Source: SHVO01 sp041906145 (lineage in GTDB: Bacteria > Pseudomonadota > Alphaproteobacteria > Rhodospirillales > Rhodospirillaceae). Taken from it: a stretch of DNA of 64,000 nt. This document shows, piece after piece, positions 26,100-34,711 of the stretch (the first letter of the stretch is position 1; each line of letters begins with the position of its first letter). Position numbers and translations under genes: made by a program. The notes beneath the pieces were generated by a model. It was given only the letters and a program-made list of their open reading frames with translations, did not search any database and was not told the origin of the DNA. The stretch spans positions 1 to 64,000 of the forward strand of contig JAYRJU010000008.1 of NCBI GenBank assembly GCA_041906145.1, given 5' to 3'.

Positions 26100-26172
26100 C
26101 ACCCGAAGGGCCGAGACCGCACTTCCGCGGGCTCGGTTCATGAGCACCCGGCGCGCGGGGGAACCCCGCGCG
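26100..26172. repeat. Hairpins and repeated 14-mer between merR and cusA
   Basis: CACCCGAAGGGCCG at 26100-26113 also occurs at 23256-23269, with a one-base variant at 24756. It is followed by a CCGAG/CTCGG stem and a perfect 9-bp hairpin (CGCGCGGGG, GAA loop, CCCCGCGCG; 26152-26172) directly after the cusA stop, which could end the cus transcript although no T-run follows. Confidence 0.5.
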
Positions 26173-26177
26173 GGCGC

Positions 26178-29100
26178 CTAGCTTTGTGCGGGACTTACGA
26201 TCACATCTGTCTCGCGGTGGCGGATTTCGAGCCGGGACTTTACTAAGAGAAAGATCACGGGGATCACGATCAGCGTCAGCACCGCAGATGACATCATCCC
26301 ACCGATCATTGGCACGGCTATACGGCTCATGACTTCTGACCCGGTGCCGTTGGACCAGATGATGGGCAGCAATCCTGCAATAATTGCGGTGACGGTCATC
26401 ATCTTCGGACGCACACGGTCGACGGCACCCGACATAATGGCGGCATGGAGGTCCGAATGTGTCAGACGACGGCTCTCGGAGACGCAGCGCGCTTGTATAT
26501 CAGTCCACGCCTTTTCCAAATAGAGCAGCATCACGACGCCGGTTTGTGTGGCGACACCCGCAAGAGCGATGAACCCCACAGCGGCGGCGACGCTCATATT
26601 GTAGCCCAGGGCGAACATGAGCCAGAGACCGCCCACGAGTGAAAACGGCACCGAAAGCAGAACAATTAGGGCTTCCGTGACGCGCCGGAAATTCAGATAG
26701 AGCAGAAGAAAAATGATGACGAGCGTTACTGGAACGATGATGAGAAGACGCGCCTGCGCCCGTTCCAGATATTCGAATTGGCCACTCCATTGCACGTAAA
26801 CGCCCGGCGGAAACTTGACCTGATCCGTTACGGCGTGCGCCGCGCGACGGACATACCCCCCAAGATCACTGTCTCGTGTATCGACAAAGATATAGGCGGC
26901 GAGCTGGGCATTCTCCGTGCGGATGGACGGGGGGCCTTGCTCGGCAGCCACGCGGGCGACGTCTCCCAAGGGGACGACACCGCCTGCCGGTAAGGGAATA
27001 CGGACTTCGGTGGCGATAGCTTGGGGATCGCTTCTGAAATCGCGCGGGTAGCGCACATTAACCGTGTAACGCTCACGGCCTTGAACCACGGTGGTAACAG
27101 GCTCGCCCCCGATTGCCGTGGCGATGACGTCCTGTAGGTCTTTCACGCGGAGACCGAGACGCGCCAACGCCGCGCGATCCGGATCGATAACCAGGTAGAA
27201 ACCGCCTGTCGTCCGTTCCGCAAAGGCACTTGCCGTCCCAGGCACCTTCTCAATGACATGCTCGATATCGGACGCGGCCTGTTGGATATCGGCCAAGGTG
27301 GCGCCGTAAACTTTCACGCCGACCGGCGTGCGAATGCCCGTTGAGAGCATGTCGATCCGCGCCTTGATCGGCTGCGTCCATGCGTTTGTGACGCCTGGAA
27401 ACTGGAGCGATTTGTCCATTTCCGCGACCAGGTTGTCGATCGTCATGCCGGCGCGCCATTGTTCGCGGGGTTTGAGGTTGATGACCGTTTCGGTCATTTC
27501 CGTGGGCGCGGGATCGGTCGCCGTAGCTGCCCGACCGGCCTTGCCGAACACGGAAGCCACTTCGGGGAAGCCGCGGATGATGCGATCTTGCGTCTGTAAA
27601 AGCTCGGCCGCCTTGGTCACGGACAGACCCGGAAGACTGACAGGCATGTAGAAGAGCGTGCCTTCGTTCAATGTCGGCATAAATTCCGTGCCGATTTTCG
27701 TGGCCGGAATGATCGTCAGAGCAAGGAGCACGGCGGCTCCAGCCACCACCGCCCATTTGGCCTTAAGCGCGAGGGCAATGATGGGCCGATACGCTGCGAT
27801 GAGTACGCGGTTGATGGGATTGTCAGCCTCGGGACGGATCTTCCCCCGGATGAACAGGACCATGAGCGCCGGAACGATCGTGACGGAGAGAAGCGCGCCC
27901 GCGGCCATGGCAAAGGTCTTGGTGTAAGCCAAGGGCTTGAAGAGCCGCCCCTCCTGATCCTCCAGCGTGAAGATCGGAAGGAAAGAGACGGTGATGATCA
28001 ATAAACTGAAAAATAAGGACGGCCCGACCTCAACGGCTGCGGCCATGATGGCCTCCCGGCGCGAGACGCCGTCATCGCGTTCCAGATGCTTATGCGCGTT
28101 TTCGATCATCACGATGGCGGCGTCGACCATGGCGCCGATGGCGATGGCGATGCCGCCCAGGCTCATGATGTTGGAACTGATACCCAGGAGTTCCATGGGA
28201 ATGAACGCCATCAGCACGCCAATCGGCAGCATGACGATGGCGGCGAGCGCGCTACGCAAATGAAAGAGGAAAAGAAGACTGACGAGTGCGACAATCACAC
28301 TTTCCTCCACGAGGACACGCTTGAGCGTATCGATCGCCCGCTCAATCAGCTCCGATCTGTCATAGACGGGCACGATCTGGACGTCCTTGGGCAGACTGGG
28401 CATCAGCTCGGCGATGCGGGCTTTGACGTTTGTGATCACCTCCAGGGCGTCGGCGCCATACCGCTGCATGGCGATTCCTCCGACAGCTTCGCCTTCACCG
28501 TTCAGCTCCGTGATGCCGCGGCGCTCATCCGGTCCCATCACGACCTGCGCGATATCGCGCAGGAGAAGCGGCGTTCCGCCACTCGCGCGGATGACGACCT
28601 GTTCGAGATCGGCGGGTGTGCTGACGTAACCCCGCCCGCGGATCATGTACTCGGTGCTCGCCATCTCAATCGTGCGTGCGCCGACTTCGCCACTGCTTGC
28701 ACGGATGGCGCTTTGCACCTCGGCCAGGGTCACGCCATAGGTTTGCAATCGGCGCGGATCGACGATCACCTGATATTGTTTGACGAACCCGCCGACACTG
28801 GCAACTTCGGCCACACCCGGCGCCTTCGCCACGGCATAGCGTACATACCAGTCCTGTAAGGTCCGCAACTCTGCGAGGCTTTGACGAGCGCCGACAACAG
28901 CATATTGGTAAACCCAACCGACGCCGCTGGCATCTGGCCCGAGCGATGGCGCGAGCCCCGCGGGCAGGCGTTGCGCGGCAGAATTCAGATACTCAAGTGT
29001 GCGGCTGCGGGCCCAATAGATATCCACGCCATCCTCAAAGATGACGTAGACGAAGGAAACACCGAAGAAGGATAACCCCCGCACCGCCTTGGTACGTGGC

Positions 29101-29327
29101 ACACTCAGAAGCGCCGAGGTAAGCGGATAGGTCACTTGGTCCTCGACCACTTGGGGCGCCTGGCCGGGGTATTCGGTGTAAATGATGACTTGCGTATCAG
29201 AGAGGTCGGGAATCGCGTCGAGCGGGATACGGCTCACCGCGTAGATGCCCGCCGCGGTCAAAGCCGCCGCAAGAAGCGCCACCAGCACGAGGTTGCGCGC
29301 CGACCAGCGTATGACTGTAGCAATCAT
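26178..29327 (-). CDS. cusA: CusA-type Cu(I)/Ag(I) RND efflux pump
   Basis: Inner-membrane proton-driven pump of the tripartite Cus system (1049 aa). Met561, Met611 and Met660 line up with E. coli CusA Met573, Met623 and Met672 at a constant offset of 12, the copper/silver-binding triad of the periplasmic cleft. The TM4 motif reads GAMVDAAIVMIEN (Asp402), the CusA form rather than the DFG form of CzcA. Twelve hydrophobic segments are in the usual places. The start overlaps the cusB stop (ATGA). Confidence 0.95.
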   Translation of the reverse strand: MIATVIRWSARNLVLVALLAAALTAAGIYAVSRIPLDAIPDLSDTQVIIYTEYPGQAPQVVEDQVTYPLTSALLSVPRTKAVRGLSFFGVSFVYVIFEDGVDIYWARSRTLEYLNSAAQRLPAGLAPSLGPDASGVGWVYQYAVVGARQSLAELRTLQDWYVRYAVAKAPGVAEVASVGGFVKQYQVIVDPRRLQTYGVTLAEVQSAIRASSGEVGARTIEMASTEYMIRGRGYVSTPADLEQVVIRASGGTPLLLRDIAQVVMGPDERRGITELNGEGEAVGGIAMQRYGADALEVITNVKARIAELMPSLPKDVQIVPVYDRSELIERAIDTLKRVLVEESVIVALVSLLFLFHLRSALAAIVMLPIGVLMAFIPMELLGISSNIMSLGGIAIAIGAMVDAAIVMIENAHKHLERDDGVSRREAIMAAAVEVGPSLFFSLLIITVSFLPIFTLEDQEGRLFKPLAYTKTFAMAAGALLSVTIVPALMVLFIRGKIRPEADNPINRVLIAAYRPIIALALKAKWAVVAGAAVLLALTIIPATKIGTEFMPTLNEGTLFYMPVSLPGLSVTKAAELLQTQDRIIRGFPEVASVFGKAGRAATATDPAPTEMTETVINLKPREQWRAGMTIDNLVAEMDKSLQFPGVTNAWTQPIKARIDMLSTGIRTPVGVKVYGATLADIQQAASDIEHVIEKVPGTASAFAERTTGGFYLVIDPDRAALARLGLRVKDLQDVIATAIGGEPVTTVVQGRERYTVNVRYPRDFRSDPQAIATEVRIPLPAGGVVPLGDVARVAAEQGPPSIRTENAQLAAYIFVDTRDSDLGGYVRRAAHAVTDQVKFPPGVYVQWSGQFEYLERAQARLLIIVPVTLVIIFLLLYLNFRRVTEALIVLLSVPFSLVGGLWLMFALGYNMSVAAAVGFIALAGVATQTGVVMLLYLEKAWTDIQARCVSESRRLTHSDLHAAIMSGAVDRVRPKMMTVTAIIAGLLPIIWSNGTGSEVMSRIAVPMIGGMMSSAVLTLIVIPVIFLLVKSRLEIRHRETDVIVSPAQS

Positions 29328-30676
29328 TGTTTGCTCTCCGATGTTGTCGGCGCAATGGACTGGAGGGCGGCCCGCAAATTGCTTTCGGCGTCGATCAAGA
29401 ATGCCGCTTGCGTGACAACCGCTTCTCCCGCCTTCACGCCGTCACGGATGGCCGTGTATCCATCGCCACGCGCGCCGATCTTCACGTCTCTGGGCTCAAA
29501 ACGTCCGTCACCTTTCGCCACGAGCACGACCTGACGCGTGCCGCTGTCGATAATCGCCGACGTCGGGATTGCGATCACGGAAACAGGCATCTCCGTGAGG
29601 ATCGTTACCGTTGCGAACATATCGGCGCGCAAAGCACCGTCGGAATTGGCGACATTGATTCGCACGTCGGCGGTGCGGGTCGCCGGATCGATTTGGGGCG
29701 CCACAAAGGCAACCTTCCCGTCGTAGGAACGCTCCGATAGCGCCGTCACGGAAATACGTACATCAGTGCCGATGCGCACCGCGGGCAGATCATGCTCGAA
29801 GACCTTCGCCACGATCCAGACAGAGCTGAGATCGGCGATTTCATAGAGTTGATCGCCAGGCATGAAGCGCTGGCCGAGCACCACGTTCTTTTTGACCACT
29901 ACACCGGAGATCGGAGCGCTGAGGCTCAATGTGCGTTGGTAGTGACCGGCGGCGATCCCCCGAATTTGCGCCGGGCTCATGCCAAGATTCTGAAGGCGCT
30001 TTAGGGCACTTTCAGCGAACGATGCACCTGTGTCTGCCCCGCCCGAGGATTCGCGTGCGAGCCGATGTTCGTCCTGAAGCTGCACCAGTTCCGGACTGTA
30101 GACGTCGATCAAGGGCTGACCGGCTTTGACGGCCAGGCCCGAGGCGCCGACGAAGACACGCTCAACAAACCCCTCCGTGCGCGGCGTGACCACCGCATAT
30201 CGGCTTTCGTCCAGGGCCACGCTGCCGGTGGCCTGAATACCTTGGGATATTGACCGCAGTGTCGCGGGTTCTGTCCGCACGCCGGCGCGTTGAAGACGTG
30301 CCGGATCAATCTGCACGATGCCCGGTGTTGCGATCTCGTGTTCGTAAACAGGGATGTAGTCCATCCCCATGGAGTCTTTCTTTGGCCGCGGCGATGTATC
30401 GGCCAGACCCATCGGATTGCGATAATAAAGAATGCGGCCCTTGGCTTCCGGCTGCGGAGGTCCAGAAGCGGCGGCTTCCGCATAAACCGGAAGGTAATCC
30501 ATGCCCATGGAATCCTTCTTCGGCACAGGCGATTTTTCCGGCCCGCCCATGGGATCTTTGTAGTAGAGGACTTTCGGTGCCGACGCGTCAGGCCCGCTAG
30601 GAGCACGGAATCCAAACCAATACACGCCACCGGCGATCAAGACGATAACAGCCGCCGCGACAAGATTGCGGATCAT
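29324..30676 (-). CDS. cusB: CusB-type periplasmic adaptor with two metal-binding repeats
   Basis: Membrane fusion protein linking CusA to the outer-membrane channel. After an N-terminal anchor (about residues 5-23) come two copies of the heavy-metal-binding domain seen in CusB relatives, each with LYY-x-(D/N)PMG and KKDSMGMDY (about residues 37-70 and 82-112). The barrel-sandwich and alpha-hairpin domains follow. The Met-rich repeats probably pass Cu/Ag to CusA. Coupled by ATGA overlaps with cusC and cusA. Confidence 0.94.
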   Translation of the reverse strand: MIRNLVAAAVIVLIAGGVYWFGFRAPSGPDASAPKVLYYKDPMGGPEKSPVPKKDSMGMDYLPVYAEAAASGPPQPEAKGRILYYRNPMGLADTSPRPKKDSMGMDYIPVYEHEIATPGIVQIDPARLQRAGVRTEPATLRSISQGIQATGSVALDESRYAVVTPRTEGFVERVFVGASGLAVKAGQPLIDVYSPELVQLQDEHRLARESSGGADTGASFAESALKRLQNLGMSPAQIRGIAAGHYQRTLSLSAPISGVVVKKNVVLGQRFMPGDQLYEIADLSSVWIVAKVFEHDLPAVRIGTDVRISVTALSERSYDGKVAFVAPQIDPATRTADVRINVANSDGALRADMFATVTILTEMPVSVIAIPTSAIIDSGTRQVVLVAKGDGRFEPRDVKIGARGDGYTAIRDGVKAGEAVVTQAAFLIDAESNLRAALQSIAPTTSESKQ

Positions 30677-31929
30677 AGGGAGCCTCCAACCAGTTTTTCG
30701 ATGTCCGCGACAGCGCGTTGCTGATTGACGAGATACATCACATGTTCAAGCCGATTTTGCAGAGCGCGACGTTGCGCTTCGAGCAATGTGAGGAAATCGA
30801 CCCGGTTCTGCTGGTAAGCAGCCGTCGCAGATTTCAGGGCGAGTTCCGTTTGCGGTATGTGCGTCTGGTGCAGAATGGCCGCGATGCGACTTGATTCCTC
30901 GAAGCTCCAATACGCTTCTTCGAGTTGTTGGCGCGATTGTGCCGCCAGAGCGGCCCGGCGGTTTTGAGCCGCCGCGAGTTCCGAGGTTGCCGCACTGATC
31001 TCGGCGCGTCGCAGGGTGCCGTTGAGCGGTATCTTGACCGACACCATAGCTTCGTAGCCTTGCCAATGCCGGTTCTGGTCGACGACAGAAAGCCCGACCG
31101 CAACATCCGGATACCAGCTTTTTCGCGCGAGGCTCTGCGTCCCCGACGCGGCACTGATCGCCGCATCTTGCGCCTTTAACGATGGGTTGGTGGCATCTAG
31201 ACGCGCGGCCAGGGCTTCTAAATTCAGGGCGCCATCGGAGGGGATCGGCGGCAGCGTTTCAGGTGCCGCGAGCGGCGCGTTGATAGGCCGGTTGAGAAGC
31301 GCATTGAGGCGCGCGGCCGCGCGGCGTTGCGCTGTTTCGTTTCGGAGTTCTTCGGTTTGAAGGTGTGCGGCCTCGACACCGGCGATAATCGCATCCTGTT
31401 GGGTGCCCGTGCCTTGCTCGTATCGGCGCTGGGCCACCTGTGCCATCAGGTCCAGCGTCTGCTTGATGTCGTCCGTGATACGCGCGGATTCAGCCGCGCC
31501 GTAATAGTCGCCGTAAGCACTCTTGACCGCCGCCACGAGCGCGAGGGCCACCTGATCGCGTCCTGCCACGCTCTGCGCGGCATTGGCGGATGCGACGGCG
31601 CGCGCCAGATCGCGCTTGCCCCAAAGCGGAAATTCCTGCTCGACCGTGTAGTCGATACGATTGACGCGCGTGGGCTCGATGGACCCGTTTGCCCGATCGA
31701 TATCCTTCAACTGCACACGAAAGGTTGGATCAGGCAGCGTGCCCGCACCTTGCGCACGCGCAAGGGCGGCTTCGGCGCTCAAAGCCGACGCGGCAAGATC
31801 GGGACTGAGCGCGCGGGCTTCGGCGATCAGACCGTCGACATTCGCGCCCAATCGCCCTGTGTCCTCTGCCTGAACGGCAAACGGCCACACGGCAACAATC
31901 AGCGAAGTCGCAATGATGCGAGACAACAT
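30673..31929 (-). CDS. cusC: CusC-type outer-membrane factor (TolC family)
   Basis: Outer-membrane channel of the Cus efflux system. It has a signal peptide ending at VQA-ED (about residue 22), then the duplicated TolC helical repeats and beta-segments (YTVEQEFPLWGKRDLARAV; ALKSATAAYQQNRVDFLTLLEAQR). No lipobox is seen. ATG 31929 has GGAGG about 5 nt upstream; the longer frame crosses an intercistronic hairpin. Confidence 0.92.
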   Translation of the reverse strand: MLSRIIATSLIVAVWPFAVQAEDTGRLGANVDGLIAEARALSPDLAASALSAEAALARAQGAGTLPDPTFRVQLKDIDRANGSIEPTRVNRIDYTVEQEFPLWGKRDLARAVASANAAQSVAGRDQVALALVAAVKSAYGDYYGAAESARITDDIKQTLDLMAQVAQRRYEQGTGTQQDAIIAGVEAAHLQTEELRNETAQRRAAARLNALLNRPINAPLAAPETLPPIPSDGALNLEALAARLDATNPSLKAQDAAISAASGTQSLARKSWYPDVAVGLSVVDQNRHWQGYEAMVSVKIPLNGTLRRAEISAATSELAAAQNRRAALAAQSRQQLEEAYWSFEESSRIAAILHQTHIPQTELALKSATAAYQQNRVDFLTLLEAQRRALQNRLEHVMYLVNQQRAVADIEKLVGGSL

Positions 31930-31950
31930 GACACCCTCCAAAGATTCAAT

Positions 31951-31975
31951 GGCGGCGGGCGTCACACCCGCCGCC
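31951..31975. terminator. Intercistronic 9-bp GC hairpin before cusC
   Basis: GGCGGCGGG and CCCGCCGCC (31951-31959, 31967-31975) form a perfect stem with a 7-nt loop between the YtkA-like gene and cusC. There is no T-run, so it may be an RNA-processing or stabilising hairpin rather than a full terminator. Confidence 0.45.
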
Positions 31976-31991
31976 TGACGAAACGCGTGCG

Positions 31992-32384
31992 TTACTTCGG
32001 AACCGCCACAACGACGGTGCCGTGCACGATCTCGGATTCGGCTTTGACCTTTGCCGTCAGGGTCAGACCCCAGTTGCCGGCCATGGAGGGTTGGGTCTCG
32101 ATCATGTAGGCGCCGGGTTCTTTCGCCGGCATCGCCTTGGCAGGCGCTCCCATGCCGGCCATGCCGGCAGGCCCCATGTCGAATTTGACGTCCGTGATGT
32201 CCGCGTCCACGACGGCTTTGCCATCTGGGATATGGATTAAGCGAACGGTGACATGAGCAGCCTTACCGGCCATGACCGGCGGTCCGCTCAATTCAAAGCG
32301 ATAGTCTTTGGCCGCCGCGAAGGCATTGGCCGAGCTGAAGGCTGTAACGACAGCCATCGCGATAGCAGTGCGATATGCACGCAT
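31992..32384 (-). CDS. Secreted YtkA/FixH-like protein
   Basis: A 130-aa exported protein with a signal peptide ending AFA-AAK (about residue 24) and a small beta-sandwich: YRFELSGPPVMAGKAAHVTVRLIH, an Asp/Met loop, then a YMIETQPSMAGNWGLTL segment. This resembles the YtkA/FixH-like fold found near copper efflux genes. Methionines in MGPAGMAGMGAPAKAM could bind Cu(I). ATG 32384 is placed immediately before the signal peptide. Confidence 0.7.
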   Translation of the reverse strand: MRAYRTAIAMAVVTAFSSANAFAAAKDYRFELSGPPVMAGKAAHVTVRLIHIPDGKAVVDADITDVKFDMGPAGMAGMGAPAKAMPAKEPGAYMIETQPSMAGNWGLTLTAKVKAESEIVHGTVVVAVPK

Positions 32385-32481
32385 GATGTGATTCCCATCT
32401 TGCACGGTGAAGCATGCACGTCTGCTGCCCCGCAGAGGCGAATACAGAAGATGTGCGACTTACAATCAGTGTGACGCCGGA

Positions 32482-32835
32482 TTAACCGGCGGCGATGGGA
32501 GGTTCGAGATCGGGGGCGATGGCACGCCCATACAGGATCGCCGTGAGTGGCGCTTCATAAGCCTGTCTCGTCCAGGCTTGAGTAATTTGCGTGAACGATG
32601 TGGGTGCCGAGAAACTGATCATCGGGATGCAAACGGCGCCAAGGCAGAGCGCATTGGGATCTTTGCAAGGCACAGGCATTTTCATCTTGGCGCAATCCGG
32701 CATATCGGACATCGCCACACCGTCTGCGGTCTTCGTCAACATTTGCGGCATCGCAATGGCTTCCGCCATCGAGAGCGTGAAGAACGCACCGATGAGGACG
32801 AAGGCCAAAAACTGTCGCACGCGGCGAATGGACAT
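32482..32835 (-). CDS. Hypothetical exported Cys/Met-rich protein
   Basis: A 117-aa protein with an N-terminal hydrophobic segment (about residues 8-28) acting as signal or anchor. The mature part has four cysteines and many methionines (MPDCAKMKMPVPCKD, then LCLGAVCIPM), which suits periplasmic metal binding or disulfide formation. No named family recognised. It lies among cus and cop genes on the same strand. Confidence 0.65.
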   Translation of the reverse strand: MSIRRVRQFLAFVLIGAFFTLSMAEAIAMPQMLTKTADGVAMSDMPDCAKMKMPVPCKDPNALCLGAVCIPMISFSAPTSFTQITQAWTRQAYEAPLTAILYGRAIAPDLEPPIAAG

Positions 32836-32911
32836 ACCCCAAGTGTAATCGCCCCACGTCTTTCAAGCAATGGGAGGCATCCGGGGGTTCAGACGATGAC
32901 GGAAACGTCAC

Positions 32912-33094
32912 CTAGTCTGACAAGGCCTGAACGATACGGCAGTCCGCGATTTTGCCGCGCCTGCACCCGCGCACCATCCGTTTGAGTTCGGATTCCAGGG
33001 CGCTGAGGTGGGCAATTTTCTCGCGCACATCCGCCAACCGCTGGGTGACGATTTCCTTGACCGGGATATCTGCCCGGTGCGGAACGTTCTTCAT
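32912..33094 (-). pseudogene. Truncated merR: C-terminal metal-binding part only
   Basis: The 144 bp at 32912-33055 match the 3' end of the MerR gene at 43579-43722 with about 8 mismatches by eye. The HTH is missing; the copy is joined to an unrelated 13-codon start, giving an open 60-aa frame (MKNVPHRADIPVK, then EIVTQRLADVREK). The dimerisation helix and C-x7-C ligand pair are kept. It is either a recombination scar or a small metal-binding protein without DNA binding. Confidence 0.75.
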
Positions 33095-33196
33095 CTCTTT
33101 CGAGGAGAAATCCAGATAATGGGCGAAGGACGATACGCAGACTTGTATTTGCGCCGCAGCCTAGCCTTGGCGCGCGCCGTAGAACAATTACGAAAC

Positions 33197-33664
33197 CTAT
33201 GGCTTGCGGTCGAGAATAGCCTTCATTTGATCTATTTCCTCCTGCTGCGAACGCATGATCTGTCCGCACAGCGTTTTAATCTCGGCGTCGGACAGATTGG
33301 CCTCGCGACACATCAGAATGGCGCCGGAGTGATGTGGAATCATTGCTCGCAGAAACTGGGTATCTCCGACTGCAAGCTGTGAGCGCATGCCCACAAAACC
33401 AAACACCAATAGCGTCACGGCAGCTACGTGCACAAGCAGATTGAGACGCTTGTCGGTATACATCGATTTCATATCGAAGACCATGATGATCACCATCGGC
33501 GCAGCCATCATGAGCACCATGTAAACTTGGTTGATGTTGTTGTAAAAGTCCGCAGTGCCATCAATCATCGTGTACATTACGAGATACATTATGATGGCGT
33601 TGATTGAAGTTGTGATCGCGAGGCGCTTATAATGCTGATGGGTCATGCCGGCGTCGTGCTTCAT
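33197..33664 (-). CDS. DUF305 membrane protein
   Basis: A 155-aa protein with a His-rich N-terminus, three hydrophobic helices (about residues 15-35, 45-65 and 75-97) and a C-terminal DUF305 segment with FLRAMIPHHSGAILM and a following SQQEEIDQMK helix. DUF305 proteins are frequent in copper-resistance clusters; the His pair and methionines may bind metal. Function is unproven. ATG 33664 has AGAAGGA 6 nt upstream. It follows copB by 36 bp. Confidence 0.85.
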   Translation of the reverse strand: MKHDAGMTHQHYKRLAITTSINAIIMYLVMYTMIDGTADFYNNINQVYMVLMMAAPMVIIMVFDMKSMYTDKRLNLLVHVAAVTLLVFGFVGMRSQLAVGDTQFLRAMIPHHSGAILMCREANLSDAEIKTLCGQIMRSQQEEIDQMKAILDRKP

Positions 33665-33700
33665 GGGTGATCCTTCTTGCTTCATCCCCAAGATGATTTT

Positions 33701-34711
33701 CTAAAATAGTAGCCGCACGCCGGCCACGAAACGTGTCGTGCCGACGTGATCCCCCGCGGCTCTTGCCCGTGTTGCGGTCTCTCCGACCTTCCGCTCCAGC
33801 GTCACGCCGACATAAGGAGCAAACTCACGCTGGATTTCGTAGCGAAGCCGCAGTTCGGCCTCGACAGTGGTAATGCCCGCTCCGGTCTTTAGTTCCGGCA
33901 CGTCTTGTGCTGCGACGTCGATTTCCGCTCGCGGTTGCAAAATGAGGCGTTGAGTGACGTTGAGATCATAATAGCCTTCCAGGCGCGCATGGAGGTCACC
34001 CTTCTCGGACACGAACAACGCACCACTAACGTCGAACCAATATGGCGCCAGACCTTCAAAGCCGACGGTGGCGTACCCGCGAGAGGGTTTGGGTTCGATA
34101 TCGTAGCGAAGGCCCGCGAGCAGATTGAAATAGGGACCGATCGGGCGAGCATAGAGTGCCTGCAACTCGGCATCTCCCGGTGCGCCGTTAAATTCGCCTT
34201 CGCCTTTGAATTTGATGACGGCACGGTGGGTGTCTCCGCCATACCAGGCTTCGCCGTCCCATCGATAGCCGTCTTTGCCGTTCTGCGTCTGGAGTTCGAG
34301 AATATTGACGGCCACGAGAGAGACAGGCTCTCCGCCATGCTCTGACTTCAAGAGCGCCCGTGCCTGGGCCATGCTTTGTGGATCGTAATACCTGTCCGCT
34401 GCATAATCTGTCACCACAGGCGGCGCATCTCCGTCATAGACTGCGATGTAGTCCATGCCCATGGAGTCTTTCTTGGGAACCGGTGAGGTATCGGAACCAC
34501 CCATAGGATTTTTATAATAGAGAACGCGCCCCTTACCTTGGATCGCAGCCGCAGCATCGTCGGTCGGCGTGGCCGCATCGGCTGCCGTCGCATCTGGCTT
34601 CGCCGCCAAAGGTGGCGCCGCAGCTTGGCTCCCGGCATGATCATGTTCTTGCGCGAATGCAAGAGCGGGCGCGGTCAACACGAGCGACATGAAAATGAGA
34701 CCTGCCTTCAC
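33701..34711 (-). CDS. copB: Copper resistance outer-membrane protein CopB with fused metal-binding domain
   Basis: The signal peptide ends at FAQ (about residue 21). An Ala/Asp/Pro linker leads to a heavy-metal-binding domain (RVLYYKNPMGG, KKDSMGMDY; about residues 62-92) nearly identical to those in CusB. The C-terminal 220 residues form the CopB/PcoB beta-barrel with alternating strands and a terminal VRLLF. Most CopB proteins instead have a Met/His-rich N-terminus, so the domain fusion is notable. The start overlaps the copA stop as ATGA. Confidence 0.92.
   Translation of the reverse strand: MKAGLIFMSLVLTAPALAFAQEHDHAGSQAAAPPLAAKPDATAADAATPTDDAAAAIQGKGRVLYYKNPMGGSDTSPVPKKDSMGMDYIAVYDGDAPPVVTDYAADRYYDPQSMAQARALLKSEHGGEPVSLVAVNILELQTQNGKDGYRWDGEAWYGGDTHRAVIKFKGEGEFNGAPGDAELQALYARPIGPYFNLLAGLRYDIEPKPSRGYATVGFEGLAPYWFDVSGALFVSEKGDLHARLEGYYDLNVTQRLILQPRAEIDVAAQDVPELKTGAGITTVEAELRLRYEIQREFAPYVGVTLERKVGETATRARAAGDHVGTTRFVAGVRLLF

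Noticed and set aside
28086..28859. 257-codon plus-strand frame opposite cusA
   Set aside because: Antisense of a conserved pump; His/Asp-rich composition is an effect of codon bias.
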